A stretch of DNA of 64,000 bases from Ephydatia muelleri. Lineage: Eukaryota > Porifera > Demospongiae > Spongillida > Spongillidae. Made by a program: the position numbers and the translations under genes. Positions within the stretch are counted from its first letter, which is position 1, and every line of letters starts with the position of its first letter. Below, one piece after another: positions 1-11,619 of this stretch. The notes beneath the pieces were generated by a model that did not search any database, had not been told where the DNA came from, and saw only the letters and a list, made by a program, of their open reading frames with translations. The DNA is taken from NCBI GenBank assembly GCA_013339895.1, contig JABACO010000001.1, positions 18,645,370-18,709,369 on the forward strand, read 5' to 3'.

Positions 1-117
1 GCACCATCATCTTTTATTAAAATGCTTGACCCTTGCACCCACAGCGTACATGTATTACATGTATGTGCTTGTTTACTCATTGTTACATATATGTGATTCA
101 ATGGCTGGGCACTGGAC

Positions 118-470
118 AACATCACCACCCTGTTTACAGGTAGTAGCGCCAGGGCACAAAGAACATGAGGAGCCTCTAGCCGTGTCCATCCTTAGCCACC
201 ATTGGATGAAGAATTACAGTTCATCGGGTTCAAAGTTCAGGTCAAGACTAGGAGGTAGCCAGGATGCAGCATGAGGTGCTGACACAGAGAGCAGCTGAGC
301 CTTGTCAGCAGGTGATGATGCTTTCAACAACAATGAGAACTGGGTCCTCTAGTTTCTTTGACAGTACCTTTGGTGGACGGGTGAGACTGTGATAGCATCC
401 ACAGATATTACTTCAGACAGGGAGATTATGCCTTATATTTGTGTCCCATAAAACAAACATCAGTCCTAAC
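118..470 (-). mobile_element. LINE 3' fragment (restriction-like endonuclease family)
   Basis: Read on the minus strand, this stretch encodes fragments typical of the C-terminal part of one LINE family: a segment with SAPHAASWLP, then QWWLRMD, then SSCSLCPGATTCKQGGD, which looks like the zinc-finger entry to the restriction-like endonuclease domain. The same family appears at 8.2-14.9 kb (5' and RT parts) and at 41.3-41.9 kb (endonuclease part). The reading frame is interrupted, so this is a dead copy, and both ends are approximate. The plus-strand open frame over 26-274 is a shadow of it. Family assignment rests on remembered protein motifs, not a search. Confidence 0.6.
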
Positions 471-861
471 AAGATCTTTTTATCACCTTCGGAAGCAATT
501 CGTTACTTAAAACAAAAGCTTACATATGATTAAGTGGCCAGAAAGCAATAGGCCTGTGGTGAAGTACTGAAATGACTACAATTAAGCACACTAATGTATC
601 ATTAACTCCAATACTCCTAAATCAAAGTTCAACTTGACTGTGACCTATTTTACATCTTGCAGCACTCTTTCAGGCGGGAGCATGCCGAATAGTTCAAGAG
701 AGCTGACACTGAATCCCAATATGGTTCTTCCATCAGTGAGTCTCTACAAGGCTGAGAAGACATGAAGGTCAAGAACATAGAATTTTCACATATATACATG
801 TACATAAAACACATACATACATGTACATACACATACATGTATGCACACATAATTATATATA
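471..861. other. No gene seen; ACATGTA-rich stretch
   Basis: I see no coding signal here. From about 785 to 860 the sequence is a run of ACATA/ACATGTA words, a simple-sequence-like stretch that also occurs at 1233-1260 and many other places in the window. Confidence 0.5.
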
Positions 862-1233
862 TGGGACAGTTTCCCCTCAAAATTTCCTTGCATTTGAATC
901 GCTATAACTTCTAAACGGTTAAGGCTATTGACATCTTATTCTCAACACTTCATACTACACCATTTCTGTATGGTGAAATACGTTTTGGGGTATTGCAATG
1001 TATGATACCCCACTAGGTTCAAACCCACCAAATACCTTTCGGTTCTCCTGTAATCAAATCGCTTTTAAAATTCGGTTTGTGGGTACAGAGGTTCCTGTAC
1101 CTATCGCGGCAAATTGTGTCCCGCCTATCAAGCGGGAAAATGTGCATGTAGGGACCTCTCTATTTACAAACCGAATTTGAAGCGATTTGATTACTCTCAT
1201 GTATTATATGCGATGGGCCGTTAAACTGTCCCA
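862..1233. mobile_element. MITE with TGGGACAGTTT terminal inverted repeats
   Basis: The stretch begins TGGGACAGTTT and ends with its reverse complement AAACTGTCCCA. It is flanked by TATATA on the left and TATA on the right, compatible with a TA or TATA target duplication. Inside, a second inverted repeat of about 27 bases pairs 1053-1081 with roughly 1160-1187 (left arm starts AATCAAATCGCTT). No coding capacity. This fits a non-autonomous DNA transposon; a TA target would point to the Tc1/mariner side, but superfamily is not settled. Confidence 0.65.
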
Positions 1234-1550
1234 TATACATGTACATGTACATGCATGTACATACACATATGGGGCAGAGAAACATGGTAGTTTTCAAATG
1301 TTATAGTTGACACAAATCTTATGCACCTCAACTTAAAGTCGGACTAACTGTTGCAAAGTTAAAAGTGTCGAATCTTTAATAAGGCATTACTGTTCAATGG
1401 AAAAGGTCAATAAAGTGCGTACCCGCCAGTGTATGACTGCATTGTACATTTGATGCTCCACCGTTTGTACCAGACTTTACCATACATGTAGATAGTTTTA
1501 GAGATCTATGACGTTAGCTCACTATGTGTAAGCTCTTATCAGGCCCATAG

Positions 1551-1552
<2 letters not shown>

Positions 1553-1583
<31 letters not shown>
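1553..1583 (+). repeat. G31 homopolymer
   Basis: 31 consecutive G. Together with the C tracts 140 bases away it could fold into G-quadruplex structure, or its length may be a sequencing or assembly artefact. Confidence 0.9.
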
Positions 1584-1584
<1 letters not shown>

Positions 1585-1724
1585 TCCCCTCATCCCCCTT
1601 CGATGCTTGAATTCCGCCTCTTCTAGTTATGGAACTTATAAAAATGCATTAGGCCCAAAGGATGTCTCGCTTTCGTATTTGACCCGCTAAACGTGAGGGG
1701 GACCTGACGGACTTACCTCCCCCT

Positions 1725-1738
1725 CCCCCCCCCCCCCG

Positions 1739-1772
<34 letters not shown>
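1725..1772 (+). repeat. C13-G-C34 tract
   Basis: 48 bases of C broken by a single G at 1738. See the related G and C tracts at 1553, 11955, 12737, 15896 and 39035. Confidence 0.9.
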
Positions 1773-2381
1773 ACCTCAAGATGAGACTTGTAAGATGCTT
1801 CCGTAAGAAAACTGGTTCGTTGTCATGCCAGGCACTCCTGTGTCGATTCTATAAGTGGCAAACTCCTCTGTGTAATCGCCACCTCCGTCTTTGCAACATA
1901 TAATCCCAATTAGTGCCCACTCTTACAAGGCAAGTCAGCACATACTACAACATCAAAAAAACAACCAGGTCTGGGCACGGCTGACTGACGATAGGGTGGT
2001 CGTGGTCGGCACATTGAATGTGGGGTGTATCTCACTAACCATTCAAGGGAAGTGCGATTTGAAGGCCCTAAGCTCTGAAAAAATAATGATAAATAAGTTC
2101 ATTGATTACTGTCATGTAATCCGTGAGCAGGTAAGGAAAATATCATTTGGTTTGGAAACTATTGATGACTGAATAAGGAAATGAGAAAAAAATGAATGGA
2201 CATTGGAAACCTTGCATAATTAATGTCGAAGTGCGGATATAGGTACTTAAGTTGCGAAAAAGTACACAAAATATGTCAACTAGTCCCCACATTGCAAATC
2301 CGAGAGCAGCTAGTCAATATTTGGGTTTTTTCTGCAGTTAGCTGCAGTTTTCCGAATGCGTCCATACATTTTCTATAGACA

Positions 2382-4602
2382 TTGAATTACGCAATGACCG
2401 AATACCGCGTAATCCTTTTGACCGCCAATTTCTCGATATGTAGAGCAAACTGGTGTCAGCAGATTCCATGGTTACACTACAACATCGATCGAGACGCAGC
2501 ATTTTGCCACGTTTGTATGCAAGCTGACAACGAAGGCAAGTTTTTGAGCAGATCTAAAAGGGAATCATCGTGACGGATTTACAAACTGGAAGGAGGCAAC
2601 ATGCTCTTTTCGCAATCACCAACAAAGTAAATCACACCTTGAAGCAGTTGAGGCCATCATTACAACACCAAAGCAAAGTGCTGATATAGGTGAGTTATTG
2701 AACCATGAACACCTAGAACAGAAATAGACAAATAGAGCAATGTTTTTACAAATCCTTGAAAACATCAGATTTCTGGCAAGACAAGGCTTGCCTCTACGAA
2801 ATGTTGTCGATGATGATAGCAATTTTGGTGCACTGCTCTCTATACAGTCAAAACAGTGTCCTGATCTCAAAACCTGGGTTGAAAAAAAAACGAACAAGTA
2901 TACATCACATGATATTCAAAATGAATGCCTAAAGATTATGTCATCTTATATTCTTCGTAAGCTGAGCAAAGATATTCATGACGGTGGCTGGTTCACCATT
3001 ATGGCTGATGAATGTACAGATGTGGCTAATAAGGAGCAGTTTACTATTTGTATTAACCAGTAGAAGATCATGAATACTTTATTGGGCTGGAAGACATAAC
3101 CTCAGACAATCTTGTACATGCTATCAAGGATACCCTTTTAAGGATGAATCTCAGTGTGTCAAACTGCCGAGGACAGTGCTATGATGGGGCCTCTAATATG
3201 AGTGGACACAGGAATGGTGTTTCAACACAAATCACTGCAGAAGATAGCAGAGCGCTTTACACGCACTGCTATGCACATTCATTAAATCTAGCTGTAAGTG
3301 ATGCTATTAAACAGTCTAAGATGTGCCAAGATGCACTTGACACTGCTTATGAAATTACAAAACTCATTAAGTTCTCTCCCAAAAGGAATGCAGCATTTGA
3401 CCGGACTGAGGATAGTACAAGTGATTTCGGCAGATCTAGAAAACAATTTTGTGCCACATGGTGGACTGTTCGTGGAGAGTCGGTATGCAGTATCCTTAAC
3501 AATTTTGATGGAACTTTGGGAACAGTGCCTTGAAGCACGTTTAGATCCTGATGTTAAAGGGCGGATCATTGGTGTAAAGACTCAGATGACTAAGTTTGAT
3601 CTTCTTTTTGGGCTTCAGCTATGTGAAAGAATACTATATGTATTACAGATAATTTGAGTAAAACATTGCAAAAGCAGTCTTTATCTGCTGCTGAGGGTCA
3701 GCATCATGCAGGATTAACTTTGTTAACATTAAAAGGTATGAGAAGTGAAGAAATGTTCAATCTGTTTTTTGAGTCATTAAACAAAGTTATTGAACATATT
3801 GGAGTGGATGGTCCTGCATTGCCAAGGAAGAGAAATGCTCCAATTAGATACATGATGATGGCAATGGGCAGTCCTATCATAGCCCAAGTGTTGAGAAGCA
3901 CTATCGATTAAAGTACTTTGAAGTTATTGACCTAGCCATTAACAGCATCCAATATCGTTTTGATCAACCAGGCTACAGAATTTATTGAAATCTTGAAGCA
4001 GTTTTATTGAATGCTGCTAATCAAAAAGACTATTCAATAGAATTGAGTGAAGTGGTTTCTTTCTATAAAGATGATATAAACTTGTATAACCTTCAGGGCC
4101 AATTGCAAATCTTCGCAACAAGTATCAATGCTCAATCTGACAATAAACCATTTACTTTGCAGGACACTTTAACATACCTAAGAAGTTTATCATCAGTTCA
4201 GCGCGATTTTTTAGCCAAGTGTTACTCCTGGCTCGCCTTATTCTTTTAATTCCAGCCACCAATGCTGTGAGTGAGAGGTCATTTTCTACAATGAGACGGA
4301 TTAAAAGTTATTTGCGGAGTACAACCAAGACTGAATTATCTTATGATACTAACCAATGTCATCTACAAAGAGCAGTTGGATGATGTTGATTTATCTTCAA
4401 TAGCGAATGAGTTTGTTTGTGGAAGTGAAGATAGACTGCATGTTTTCGGTAAATTTAAATTTCTTAATGTAAATTTGTAACTTTGTTTTATGCGTCATAA
4501 TTGCACAATATTACACTACGATGTATGGCAGCTATCGATATAGAAAAATTTTATGGCCACGCCCAAGCCGGACCAATGCTGAATTGCTTCCGCCACCCCT
4601 GT
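2382..4602 (+). pseudogene. Decayed hAT transposase (TTF zinc finger / DUF4371 type)
   Basis: Pieces in the right order describe a hAT-family transposase of the ZMYM1/P52rIPK-like kind. About 2460-2680 is a TTF-type zinc finger (PWLHYN, FCHVC, then FTNWKEA and KSHLEAVE). Near 3000-3045 is ADECTDVANKEQ with the first catalytic Asp. Near 3171-3206 is RGQCYDGASNMSG with the second Asp. At 4261-4290 is NAVSERSFSTMRR, the hAT C-terminal dimerisation motif with the catalytic Glu. The pieces lie in different frames with several stops (for example after 3063 and 3533), so it cannot make a full protein. The reverse complement of the right edge reads CAGGGGTGGCGGAAGC, a hAT-like terminus, ending near 4600. 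I did not find the matching left terminus. Confidence 0.75.
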
Positions 4603-5080
4603 AGCATGGCAGCTTTGTATGTTCTGAGCCATCTATAAAGCATGGAGCGACAACACACTGGTCTGCAACATGTTGTACTAGTTCGTGATAAACCACAAAG
4701 TTCTGAAAACCAAATACGCCATGCATGTGTCTCAGGGCGTAGAAATGCTACACTCGCAAAGATGAAAACTGCCGACGGGTGTCATCTAATTGAATTGTGG
4801 CTTTTGCTATCTGACATAACATGACGTGGAGGAGGAGGAAATGTTTTTCACCTCTTGCTCGTTCATCGACATGCATGATGCAAGGCGCGACAACACTATA
4901 GCTGGGTGAGCACAATAATGTGGACATTAATATGCGTTAAAATGCATACAAACCCGACGCTGAAGAACGTAACCGCGAGAACTGCGAACGAATCGTGAGC
5001 TCGTCAGATCAGGGCTGATCGGGGTCAAAATGCAACCATATGACGAAAAGGATGTGGCCATACTAAGGTGCATGCAGTTA
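4603..5080. other. No gene seen
   Basis: Short open frames only (4642-4824 and its opposite-strand shadow), none recognisable. No repeats beyond an ATGGCAGCT word shared by 4524 and 4606 at the edge of the hAT remnant. Confidence 0.4.
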
Positions 5081-5567
5081 CCATATCATAGTTGCGTCAA
5101 TAAACAGTTATTCCATTTATCTAAATAGTTTATGAGTACATTGATATAGTTGTCGATTGATCTGGCAAGCAAGATATATTTTGCTGCTAATCATGCTTTG
5201 CATGGGGACAACCATATTTTTATGCACGTCTGAAATCGTCATGTAGTTGTTACATTGAAGTTCTACCATAGGATAAACTTGTAAACATAATCTGCGAAGT
5301 GGTTAACCACTAATTCTGAAGGCTTGCCAATCTTGTGTGGTGTGTTGTTTGCCGGCTCAATATATATTGCAGGTTGTTAAACTACATAGTTGCATGCCGC
5401 TGCTAAGACTCATGCCGTATATACGTGTACGGTTAATAATAACCACACAATTGACAGCTGCAGCCAGAAGGCGCTTTGCAGTTCCAGCTTTAACATCTAA
5501 CGCGATAATACTGGTACTTATTTTGCTGATAGGGCGAAGCTTTTAAGTCAGGTTGAAGCGAACTGCG
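5081..5567 (+). repeat. Duplicated block, distal copy (upstream of the amine oxidase gene)
   Basis: Starts CCATATCATAGTTGCGTC and ends with GAAGCGAACTGC. It aligns along its whole length with 6609-7087, with many substitutions and small indels. Shared landmarks include CAATAAACAGTTATTCC, GCATGGGGACA and GTGTGTTGTTTGC. The proximal copy lies just upstream of the oxidase TATA box, so the block may be a duplicated promoter or enhancer segment. No coding content is evident. Confidence 0.75.
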
Positions 5568-6608
5568 TGTGAATGCCAGCTGATCAGACGTGACGGTACC
5601 CTAAGCGAGATCTATACACCCTTCAGCCTTCTATATGGCGGTTACCACTACTGGTAAAACCACTACTTACAAGAGGGAGGAAAACGTAATTATGGTTTAT
5701 TGGTCACATGCACGTGCACGAAAGGGGTTATATCATTCGGCATATGGAGAAATCAGCGGTCACCAAAGTTGTAAACACATTCCACTGTGGCTCATATCAT
5801 TGCTGTGATAGCCGTAACAACTTTGCAGTCCTTGGAGACCACTGTCTGGTCCCAGGTCCATAGTACATGTATAAAGTTAGTTAATTTCTGGAAATGAATT
5901 TACATGTGTACATATGGCTTCGAGTAGGCACTTATCATGATGCATGTCACGGTAGTTATATGGTAGTTATATTTATAGTGAAGAACCAAATACATGTCAT
6001 ATTAACGCAATACTTGGCCAGTTCTACATGCAAATTCAGTTTAACATTTAGTCTGCTGCATGTAAATTTATTCTTGGTCAATGATTGCCGGCTGACTCGC
6101 CATAATAATTATAGAGCAGCAATCTGCATGAAGCGATCTCCGTTTCTTGGGAAAGAGCCCACAGTCGTGCAAAGCTAGACATCTGACCAGAACACTTATT
6201 AGTGTATTGCAGCGATAGAGATACTTTCCCAAGACCAAGAAACGGAGGCCACTTCCCACAGTAAATTCTTTGCATGCTTGAATTGAATTATGGCACAAAC
6301 CACCACACATGTAGCTGAACACTTTCTATGCTTCTGTTGACTGTACAGTAAGCACCACGGAGACTCCAGCGATGTACCGTTTTATAGAGCAGCGTGAAGC
6401 ACGAAATGATCTCCATTTCTTGGGAAAGCGTCCATTCATATCCGTGCAGTGCTATAGACAACCGGAGCACTTGAGCTTTCATGTACACTGTACATGCGCT
6501 TCGTGCTTAGTGCAGCTCTACAAGTGTATAGCACTAAGAGTATATGTCTAGCACATGCGCGTTATACGTTTCTTCAGTTAACATGTCCTCAAAACGTGCA
6601 TACAGTGA
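5568..6608. other. Spacer with a thrice-repeated 21-mer, one copy inverted
   Basis: The word GATCTCCRTTTCTTGGGAAA recurs at 6135-6155 and 6408-6428 in direct orientation, each inside a longer related stretch of about 80 bases. It recurs inverted at 6224-6247, where six extra bases split it. The first and inverted copies could form a hairpin. No gene recognised. Confidence 0.55.
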
Positions 6609-7087
6609 CCATATCATAGGTGCGTCAATAAACAGTTATTCCATTTATCTAAATACTTTATGAGTACAGTGTACATTGGTAGATTGATATGGCAAGTAGG
6701 ATATACAAACATTTGGTGCTGATCATGTATTGCATGGGGACAGCCATATACTGAAATTAAATATTGTCTTGCGGTTGTTACATTGAAGTTCCGCCAAAGT
6801 CTAAATATGTAAACGTTATCTGCGAAGTAATTTTGAAGGCTCTTGCCGATAGCTTGCATTGCACGCATGGTGTGTTGTTTGCTCAATATTGCAGGTGGGT
6901 AAATTACATATTTACATGTTGCTGCTACGACCACAATTGGCAGCTGCAGCCTGAAGGCGCTTTAATTGCAGTTCGTTCCATCGTTACATGTATATTTTAC
7001 ATTCCAGCTTTAACATCAAACGCGATAGATACTTAGTTGATAGGGCAAAGCTTAAGTCAGGTTGCTAAAAGAATGAAGCGAACTGCA
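6609..7087 (+). repeat. Duplicated block, proximal copy (oxidase promoter region)
   Basis: Partner of 5081-5567. It ends about 50 bases before the TATA box of the oxidase gene, so it occupies the proximal promoter position. Confidence 0.75.
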
Positions 7088-7135
7088 GTCGGATACAATT
7101 AACGAAAACTATTGTTTAACTTGCGGGTAGTGTCC

Positions 7136-7143
7136 TATAAATA
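7136..7143 (+). promoter_or_regulatory. TATA box of the amine oxidase gene
   Basis: TATAAATA lies 62 bases before the ATG at 7198, which would put the transcription start near 7165 with a short 5' leader. No other close TATA match lies between here and the ATG. Confidence 0.55.
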
Positions 7144-7197
7144 GTCATGCATGCATATGACATGTTCAGTTAAGGAAGTCGTTGCGCACAGTCTAAG

Positions 7198-7633
7198 ATG
7201 AGTGCGGATCCTTATGCGCACTGCGAACCTAATTGGATCACCGCGTCAGGCTATACTGAGCCGTCAGATGCGCCAAACATTCGAACTTTTACTGCATTAA
7301 GCGAACCTGCAGAGACTATACCGATTATGCAAACGGACCACTTGAAGACGTTCTATCTGGACATCGTTAATTATGGACTCCAATACGCATATGAGAAGTA
7401 CAGGGGAGCGACGCCGGAGGTATTGGAAACTGTCAAGGTCCCAGGCCCTGAATCGCAAACAACCAAGCCGAAAAAAGTGGTCATCGTTGGGGCAGGCTTG
7501 GCAGGTCTTGTAGCCGCATATGAGTTAGTTCGAGCTGGTCACGACGTGCAAATCCTGGAAATGCAGCAGAGAGTTGGAGGAAGAATAAAGACGATGTCGA
7601 GTGAAAGCTTCTACCCGGGACTATGGTCAGACG
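7198..7633 (+). CDS. L-amino-acid oxidase / flavin amine oxidase, exon 1
   Basis: Encodes the first 145 residues of a flavin amine oxidase of the L-amino-acid oxidase type, which oxidatively deaminates amino acids to keto acids, ammonia and hydrogen peroxide using FAD. The Rossmann FAD motif [17 protein letters not shown] has its GxGxxG at residues 98-103. It is followed by the ribose-binding Glu 121 and the RVGGR motif at 125-129. The ATG at 7198 is the first after the TATA box and opens an uninterrupted frame. No signal peptide is apparent. The exon ends in phase 1 at GACG, followed by the donor GTAAGC; the protein at that point reads FYPGLWSDG, as expected just before the conserved RLP segment. 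The N-terminal 90 residues before the FAD motif are long for a bacterial enzyme but usual in animal and fungal relatives. Confidence 0.85.
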
Positions 7634-8219
7634 GTAAGCCAGCTCTAGTTACATGCGACGTGCTTTTCCATCGATTTGGATTTTAAACTGAGGGGGTTAA
7701 AATTCATTATATTCTCTACCTACGGGAGAAAATGGCGGTTATTAAATAGTTGACTTGGCGTCATCTGGAAACATCCTGCGCCTACACTAAAACACGTGAT
7801 CATGATAAACGCTATATAGCTACTAAAGAGCGGTTTTAGTTGATATCAAACGCGCGTTGTGTGACAAAGAAGGTGCGTATTCATTCGATGGAATTGATCC
7901 ATTTTTGAGAGGGATGTACCTTGCCAAGTACACGATTTTCCAGCTTTTATGCTATTAAAAAATTTACCCAAATTAGAACTGTGAAACTGTAGTGACAAAA
8001 AATAATCATCACTAAACGTTATGGCTTGTGTATTATAGTGATGTGATGCGCTATAACTGTGTACATAAAAACAAAATGGCTCTATTGTACTGTTCCTATT
8101 GTGCACGGCCATCTTAAAGCCATGCCGCACGCAAATATTTTTTCAGAGCCCGAAGTTTCTGCGCTATTCCTGTCTTTCAAACGCCTGTCTTGCTGCTATC
8201 CCTTTCAATGAAATAAAAA
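7634..8219. other. Start of oxidase intron 1; nothing recognised
   Basis: Non-coding. No known element is identified before the LINE start codon at 8220. The 5' end of the LINE may lie in here. Confidence 0.5.
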
Positions 8220-8572
8220 ATGGCGGCGTCGGTAACGACGTGCGCTGCATCTATTACATCCGGTGCAGTCACAGCGAGGACCAAGACGGCCAAGTGTTGC
8301 CCTTGTAATGGAATACATGTCGTAAGTCCTGAACTTGTGTGAGGTCTAATGGGTCCTGTTCCAGCTGTCAGCCAATAAAGCGCAGCACCTGTTCAATTCA
8401 AAAAAGTCCATCTCGGCCCGAGCGGCTTCTTCTCCTGGCGCCTGTTCACAACCACAACCAGTTTATTCATTGCTTTCTTTTCCATCTCCACAATCAGATT
8501 CAAATATGCCTCAACCACTTAAAGCTACACCGCAACCGCAACCGCAACATCGTCTTTTTCACCACAACCGTT

Positions 8573-8906
8573 GCCCGCATCATCTTCCTCATTACGATCT
8601 AAAACACAAGTGTTACAACATCTTTTATCTCTTCAATCACAGCAGCCTTACTTAATCCTTGAGCCATCACCACCACTGCAACCACCTCCTTTGCTACTGT
8701 CAACAAATTCCAGTGGTATTGCATCCTCCTCTAATCCTCAATGTGACAATTATACAACTGAAGAAGCCCTGTGTTGACCACGGTTGCCAGGCACTCATCG
8801 CACCGTCCATTTGGCACACTCACATGGAGGGTCATGTCAGAGGTACATTCTGTGGTGCAGTTCCTGATGCCTGGCTTATACATCAAAACCTATACATCTG
8901 TCATCA
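8573..8906 (+). repeat. Internal tandem duplication of the LINE 5' part (first unit)
   Basis: The unit from GCATCATCTTCC (8573) to about CTGTCATCA (8906) is followed directly by a second unit. That second unit starts GCATCATCTTCCCC near 8909, is broken by the piggyBac element at TTAA, resumes at 11831 with GATCTAAAACACAAG, and after the MITE runs on from 12801. The duplication therefore predates both insertions. Confidence 0.65.
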
Positions 8907-8941
8907 TGCATCATCTTCCCCATTAATCATAGATTGACCAA

Positions 8942-8980
8942 TTGTGACTTAAGTCACAAAATTGTGACTTAAGTCACAAT
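8942..8980. promoter_or_regulatory. Paired palindromes, probable transposase binding sites
   Basis: Two copies of TTGTGACTTAAGTCACAA lie head to tail just inside the left terminus, with further copies at 9161, 9361 and 11776. Repeated subterminal palindromes are the expected form of transposase-binding sites. Note that the core CTTAAG contains TTAA, the target word itself. Confidence 0.6.
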
Positions 8981-9600
8981 ACATTTCAATGAAGAAATGC
9001 GACATTTTTATCCAAAAAATGGTCTTTTTTGAAATTTACCTCACACACTGGATGCATTTGTGTTCTTTATATGTTTTTGTGAACACTTAGATGTCCATAA
9101 CATTTACAATACAAGGTCTTCTCTGCATGCGATCTCGTACAAAACGCAGAATACCGCATCATTGTGACTTAAGTCACAATACTTTTCTAAGTACTACATC
9201 AAGAGCCTTCTATCAACTAGCTAATTTAAAAATACATATTATGATAATACAGTCATGTTCTTTCATAATATAGCGTTTAAATCGCTTAGAAATACGTTAT
9301 TTTGAAGTTAAAAAACGTTTTACATTGCAATCCTCTAACGGTTATCGTGTAACAAAAAAATTGTGACTTAAGTCACACAGCTTTGAACAGTCCAACTTGT
9401 AGAATTTTCTACGAGTACCTATGACTTAGTATGTATAAACTTGAACGCCAATGCATGTAGATTTATATTGTACTAAAAAAACTGCTTGAATCTCTACGTG
9501 GTTCGGGTAACTAGAAGTAAAAAAATACACTTTCTAAGTAACCGCAACGGCGCGAGCGGTAGTAATTGATGAACGCCCCCGCCTGTTTCGGACTATAGCA

Positions 9601-11619
9601 ATGGGTTTTTCTGTTGGTGACCGGGTAGTTTGTAGTGCAGACAAAGTTCTAGGCAATAAGCCAGCGAAGCAACGGTACGGAAGCTTTTCCGAAAGGAACT
9701 CCAAGGTGTTGTACAGGGAACGGAGGGAAGCGGACGTAGCAAGGTTTGTTTTGATGCATGAGGTTGCAACTACGAAGGCCTTTTCCACTCGAAGCTTGAA
9801 GCAGCTAGTAGTGCTAGAGAATGACGAAGCTGGACCAACTATTACTTCACTTGATGAAGCTTTTACATACAATGCTTATTCCGATATTGACGGGCGGCTC
9901 TATAACAAATGATGATGATATCGAGTCACTACATGAGGTGGATATCAATGAAAATAACTGCTCTTCAGATGTTGTCTCTTCAGATGTTGTTTCCTGCCAC
10001 GGTGTGAAGTGGAAGGTGGTTGAAGGCGTTTTAGAGGACTGGAGATGCGCTCCTCAGTATGGGGCACATATCTTGTGGGGAAACGATGCAGATGAACTAC
10101 AGCGAACACCGATAGATTATTGGAAACTCTCATTTCCCTTACAGCTGTTGCCTGATATAGTAACTTGGACAACAGCTTCCTTACCAGCAGGGTGTGCAAA
10201 GGCTACAGAAGAGGAAATTTTGGCTGTATTTGGAATCCTTTATTCCCTAACAAGAACGTCAGAAGGAAGGCGAGACCTTTGGTCCACTGAGGATGGTCTC
10301 TTCCCAGCACCACGATTTGGTGAGAGATATTCCCTGCCACGCAACCGCTTTGAAGTTTTGCTACGATGTCTCTCATTCTGTCCTCCGAGTGAAGCAAAAG
10401 GCAATGATAAATGGGCACCAGTCCGCCGCTTGATCGATGGTTTCAATGAGCGACGAGTGCAGAAAATTTATCCAGGATGGCAGCTATGCATTGATGAGTC
10501 AGTATCATCATGGCGAGGGAAAGATGGAGATTTCTGCTCTGACGGGATGCCCCACGTAACACGCATTGACAGGAAACCAAAGGGAGTTGGTTGTGAAATA
10601 AAGAATTGTGCAGATGCTGACACAAAAGTTATGTTACAACTTGAAATACAAGAAGGAGGGGAGATCATGTGTACTAGAGAATATGTTGCTGACTACAAGC
10701 TTGCAGGAACTGCGCAAGTACTTCGCCTCACCAAGCCCCAGCATGGGAGTGGGAGGGCCATTTGTGCTGATTCGGCATTCGCCAGTGTTACTACGCACTA
10801 GCATGCCGAAAGTATGACTTACATTTTACAGGATTGGTGAAAACAGCAACGAAGTTTTATCCCAAAGGCTACATGGATGAAGTTGAGTTTGCTGAGCTTG
10901 GTGATGACATAACTCTAACAACCACTGTTGATGGACACAACATTATGGCACACGCATGGGGAGACAAAGTAAGGAAGTGCTTTGTGTCAACTCATTCCAC
11001 TGCTATTCCTGGAAGACCTTTTAACAAACACAGATGGAGGGAAGTACTTGATGAAGATGGGGAAGAGATAGGACAAAGTGAAGTCTTCAATAAAACAGTA
11101 AAGCGAAAGAAAGTGGTTGAAACATACTTTGATGCTGCTTCTATTATTGACATGAATAATCATATGCGACAAGGAGGTGTGGCATTAGAAACAGCATGGC
11201 AAACACAGTCCTGGGCTAGTCGTGTTATCTCAACAATCCTTGGAATTGTAGAGACTGATGCATATCTCCTGTACAAAAAGTTTCACCCTGGAGGTTCTAA
11301 AATAAGCCATTCAGACTTCACTGAAAATGTTGCTAAAGGCCTGTTGATTCGCAGAATACCTGGTGCAAGTACAAGCAACTCAGAGTCATTGCCACATGAC
11401 ATTGTCCCTCTTTCATCACTTACATACTATAACAAAAACTCACCTTATGCTGCTGCTACATATGCCAATAGATTATGCACTATTTGCAAAAGTCCTTGCA
11501 AAAACCTTTGTCGGGTTTGTTCTGACACATCCAAGGGAAGTATTGTTGCAATGTGCGGTCTAAAATCAAAGAATGGTAGTAGCTGCATAACTAAGCACAT
11601 ATTGAATACCCTACAATAG
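9601..11619 (+). CDS. piggyBac transposase with about two frameshifts
   Basis: A DDD transposase of the piggyBac (DDE_Tnp_1_7) family, which cuts and pastes DNA at TTAA. The N-terminal segment (9601-9912) continues in another frame from about 9900 through an acidic NDDDIESLHE stretch. The core then follows: LCIDESVSSWRG (first Asp, near 10485), ICADSAFASV (second Asp position, near 10760) and FDAASIIDMNNHM (third Asp, near 11145). A C-terminal Cys-rich zinc domain, CTICKSPCKNLCRVC, lies near 11478-11522, before the stop at 11617-11619. Around 10795-10833 the frame slips: the 9821-10801 frame stops and the conserved protein resumes in the neighbouring frame (YDLHFTGLVKTATK). Two interruptions in an otherwise conserved gene suggest recent inactivation or base errors. 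Confidence 0.88.

Larger units (their letters stand above)
1234..2380. other. No recognised gene; long G and C homopolymers
   Basis: Contains a 31-base G run (1553-1583) and two C runs (1725-1737 and 1739-1772). An open frame at 1891-2172 (+, 93 codons) has no family that I recognise and no clear splice or start context, so I do not call it a gene. Confidence 0.5.

Noticed and set aside
26-274. 82-codon plus-strand open frame
   Set aside because: The minus strand reads as a LINE endonuclease-region fragment (QWWLRMD, SSCSLCPG), so the plus-strand frame is a shadow.
1540-1772. Left terminus of the hAT transposon near the G31 tract
   Set aside because: CAGGCCCATAGCC does not match the right-hand CAGGGGTGGCGG end, and no 8-base duplication was found.
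8339-8937. Several overlapping plus-strand frames with His/Pro/Gln-rich text
   Set aside because: They are pieces and shadows of the decayed LINE 5' coding region, not separate genes.
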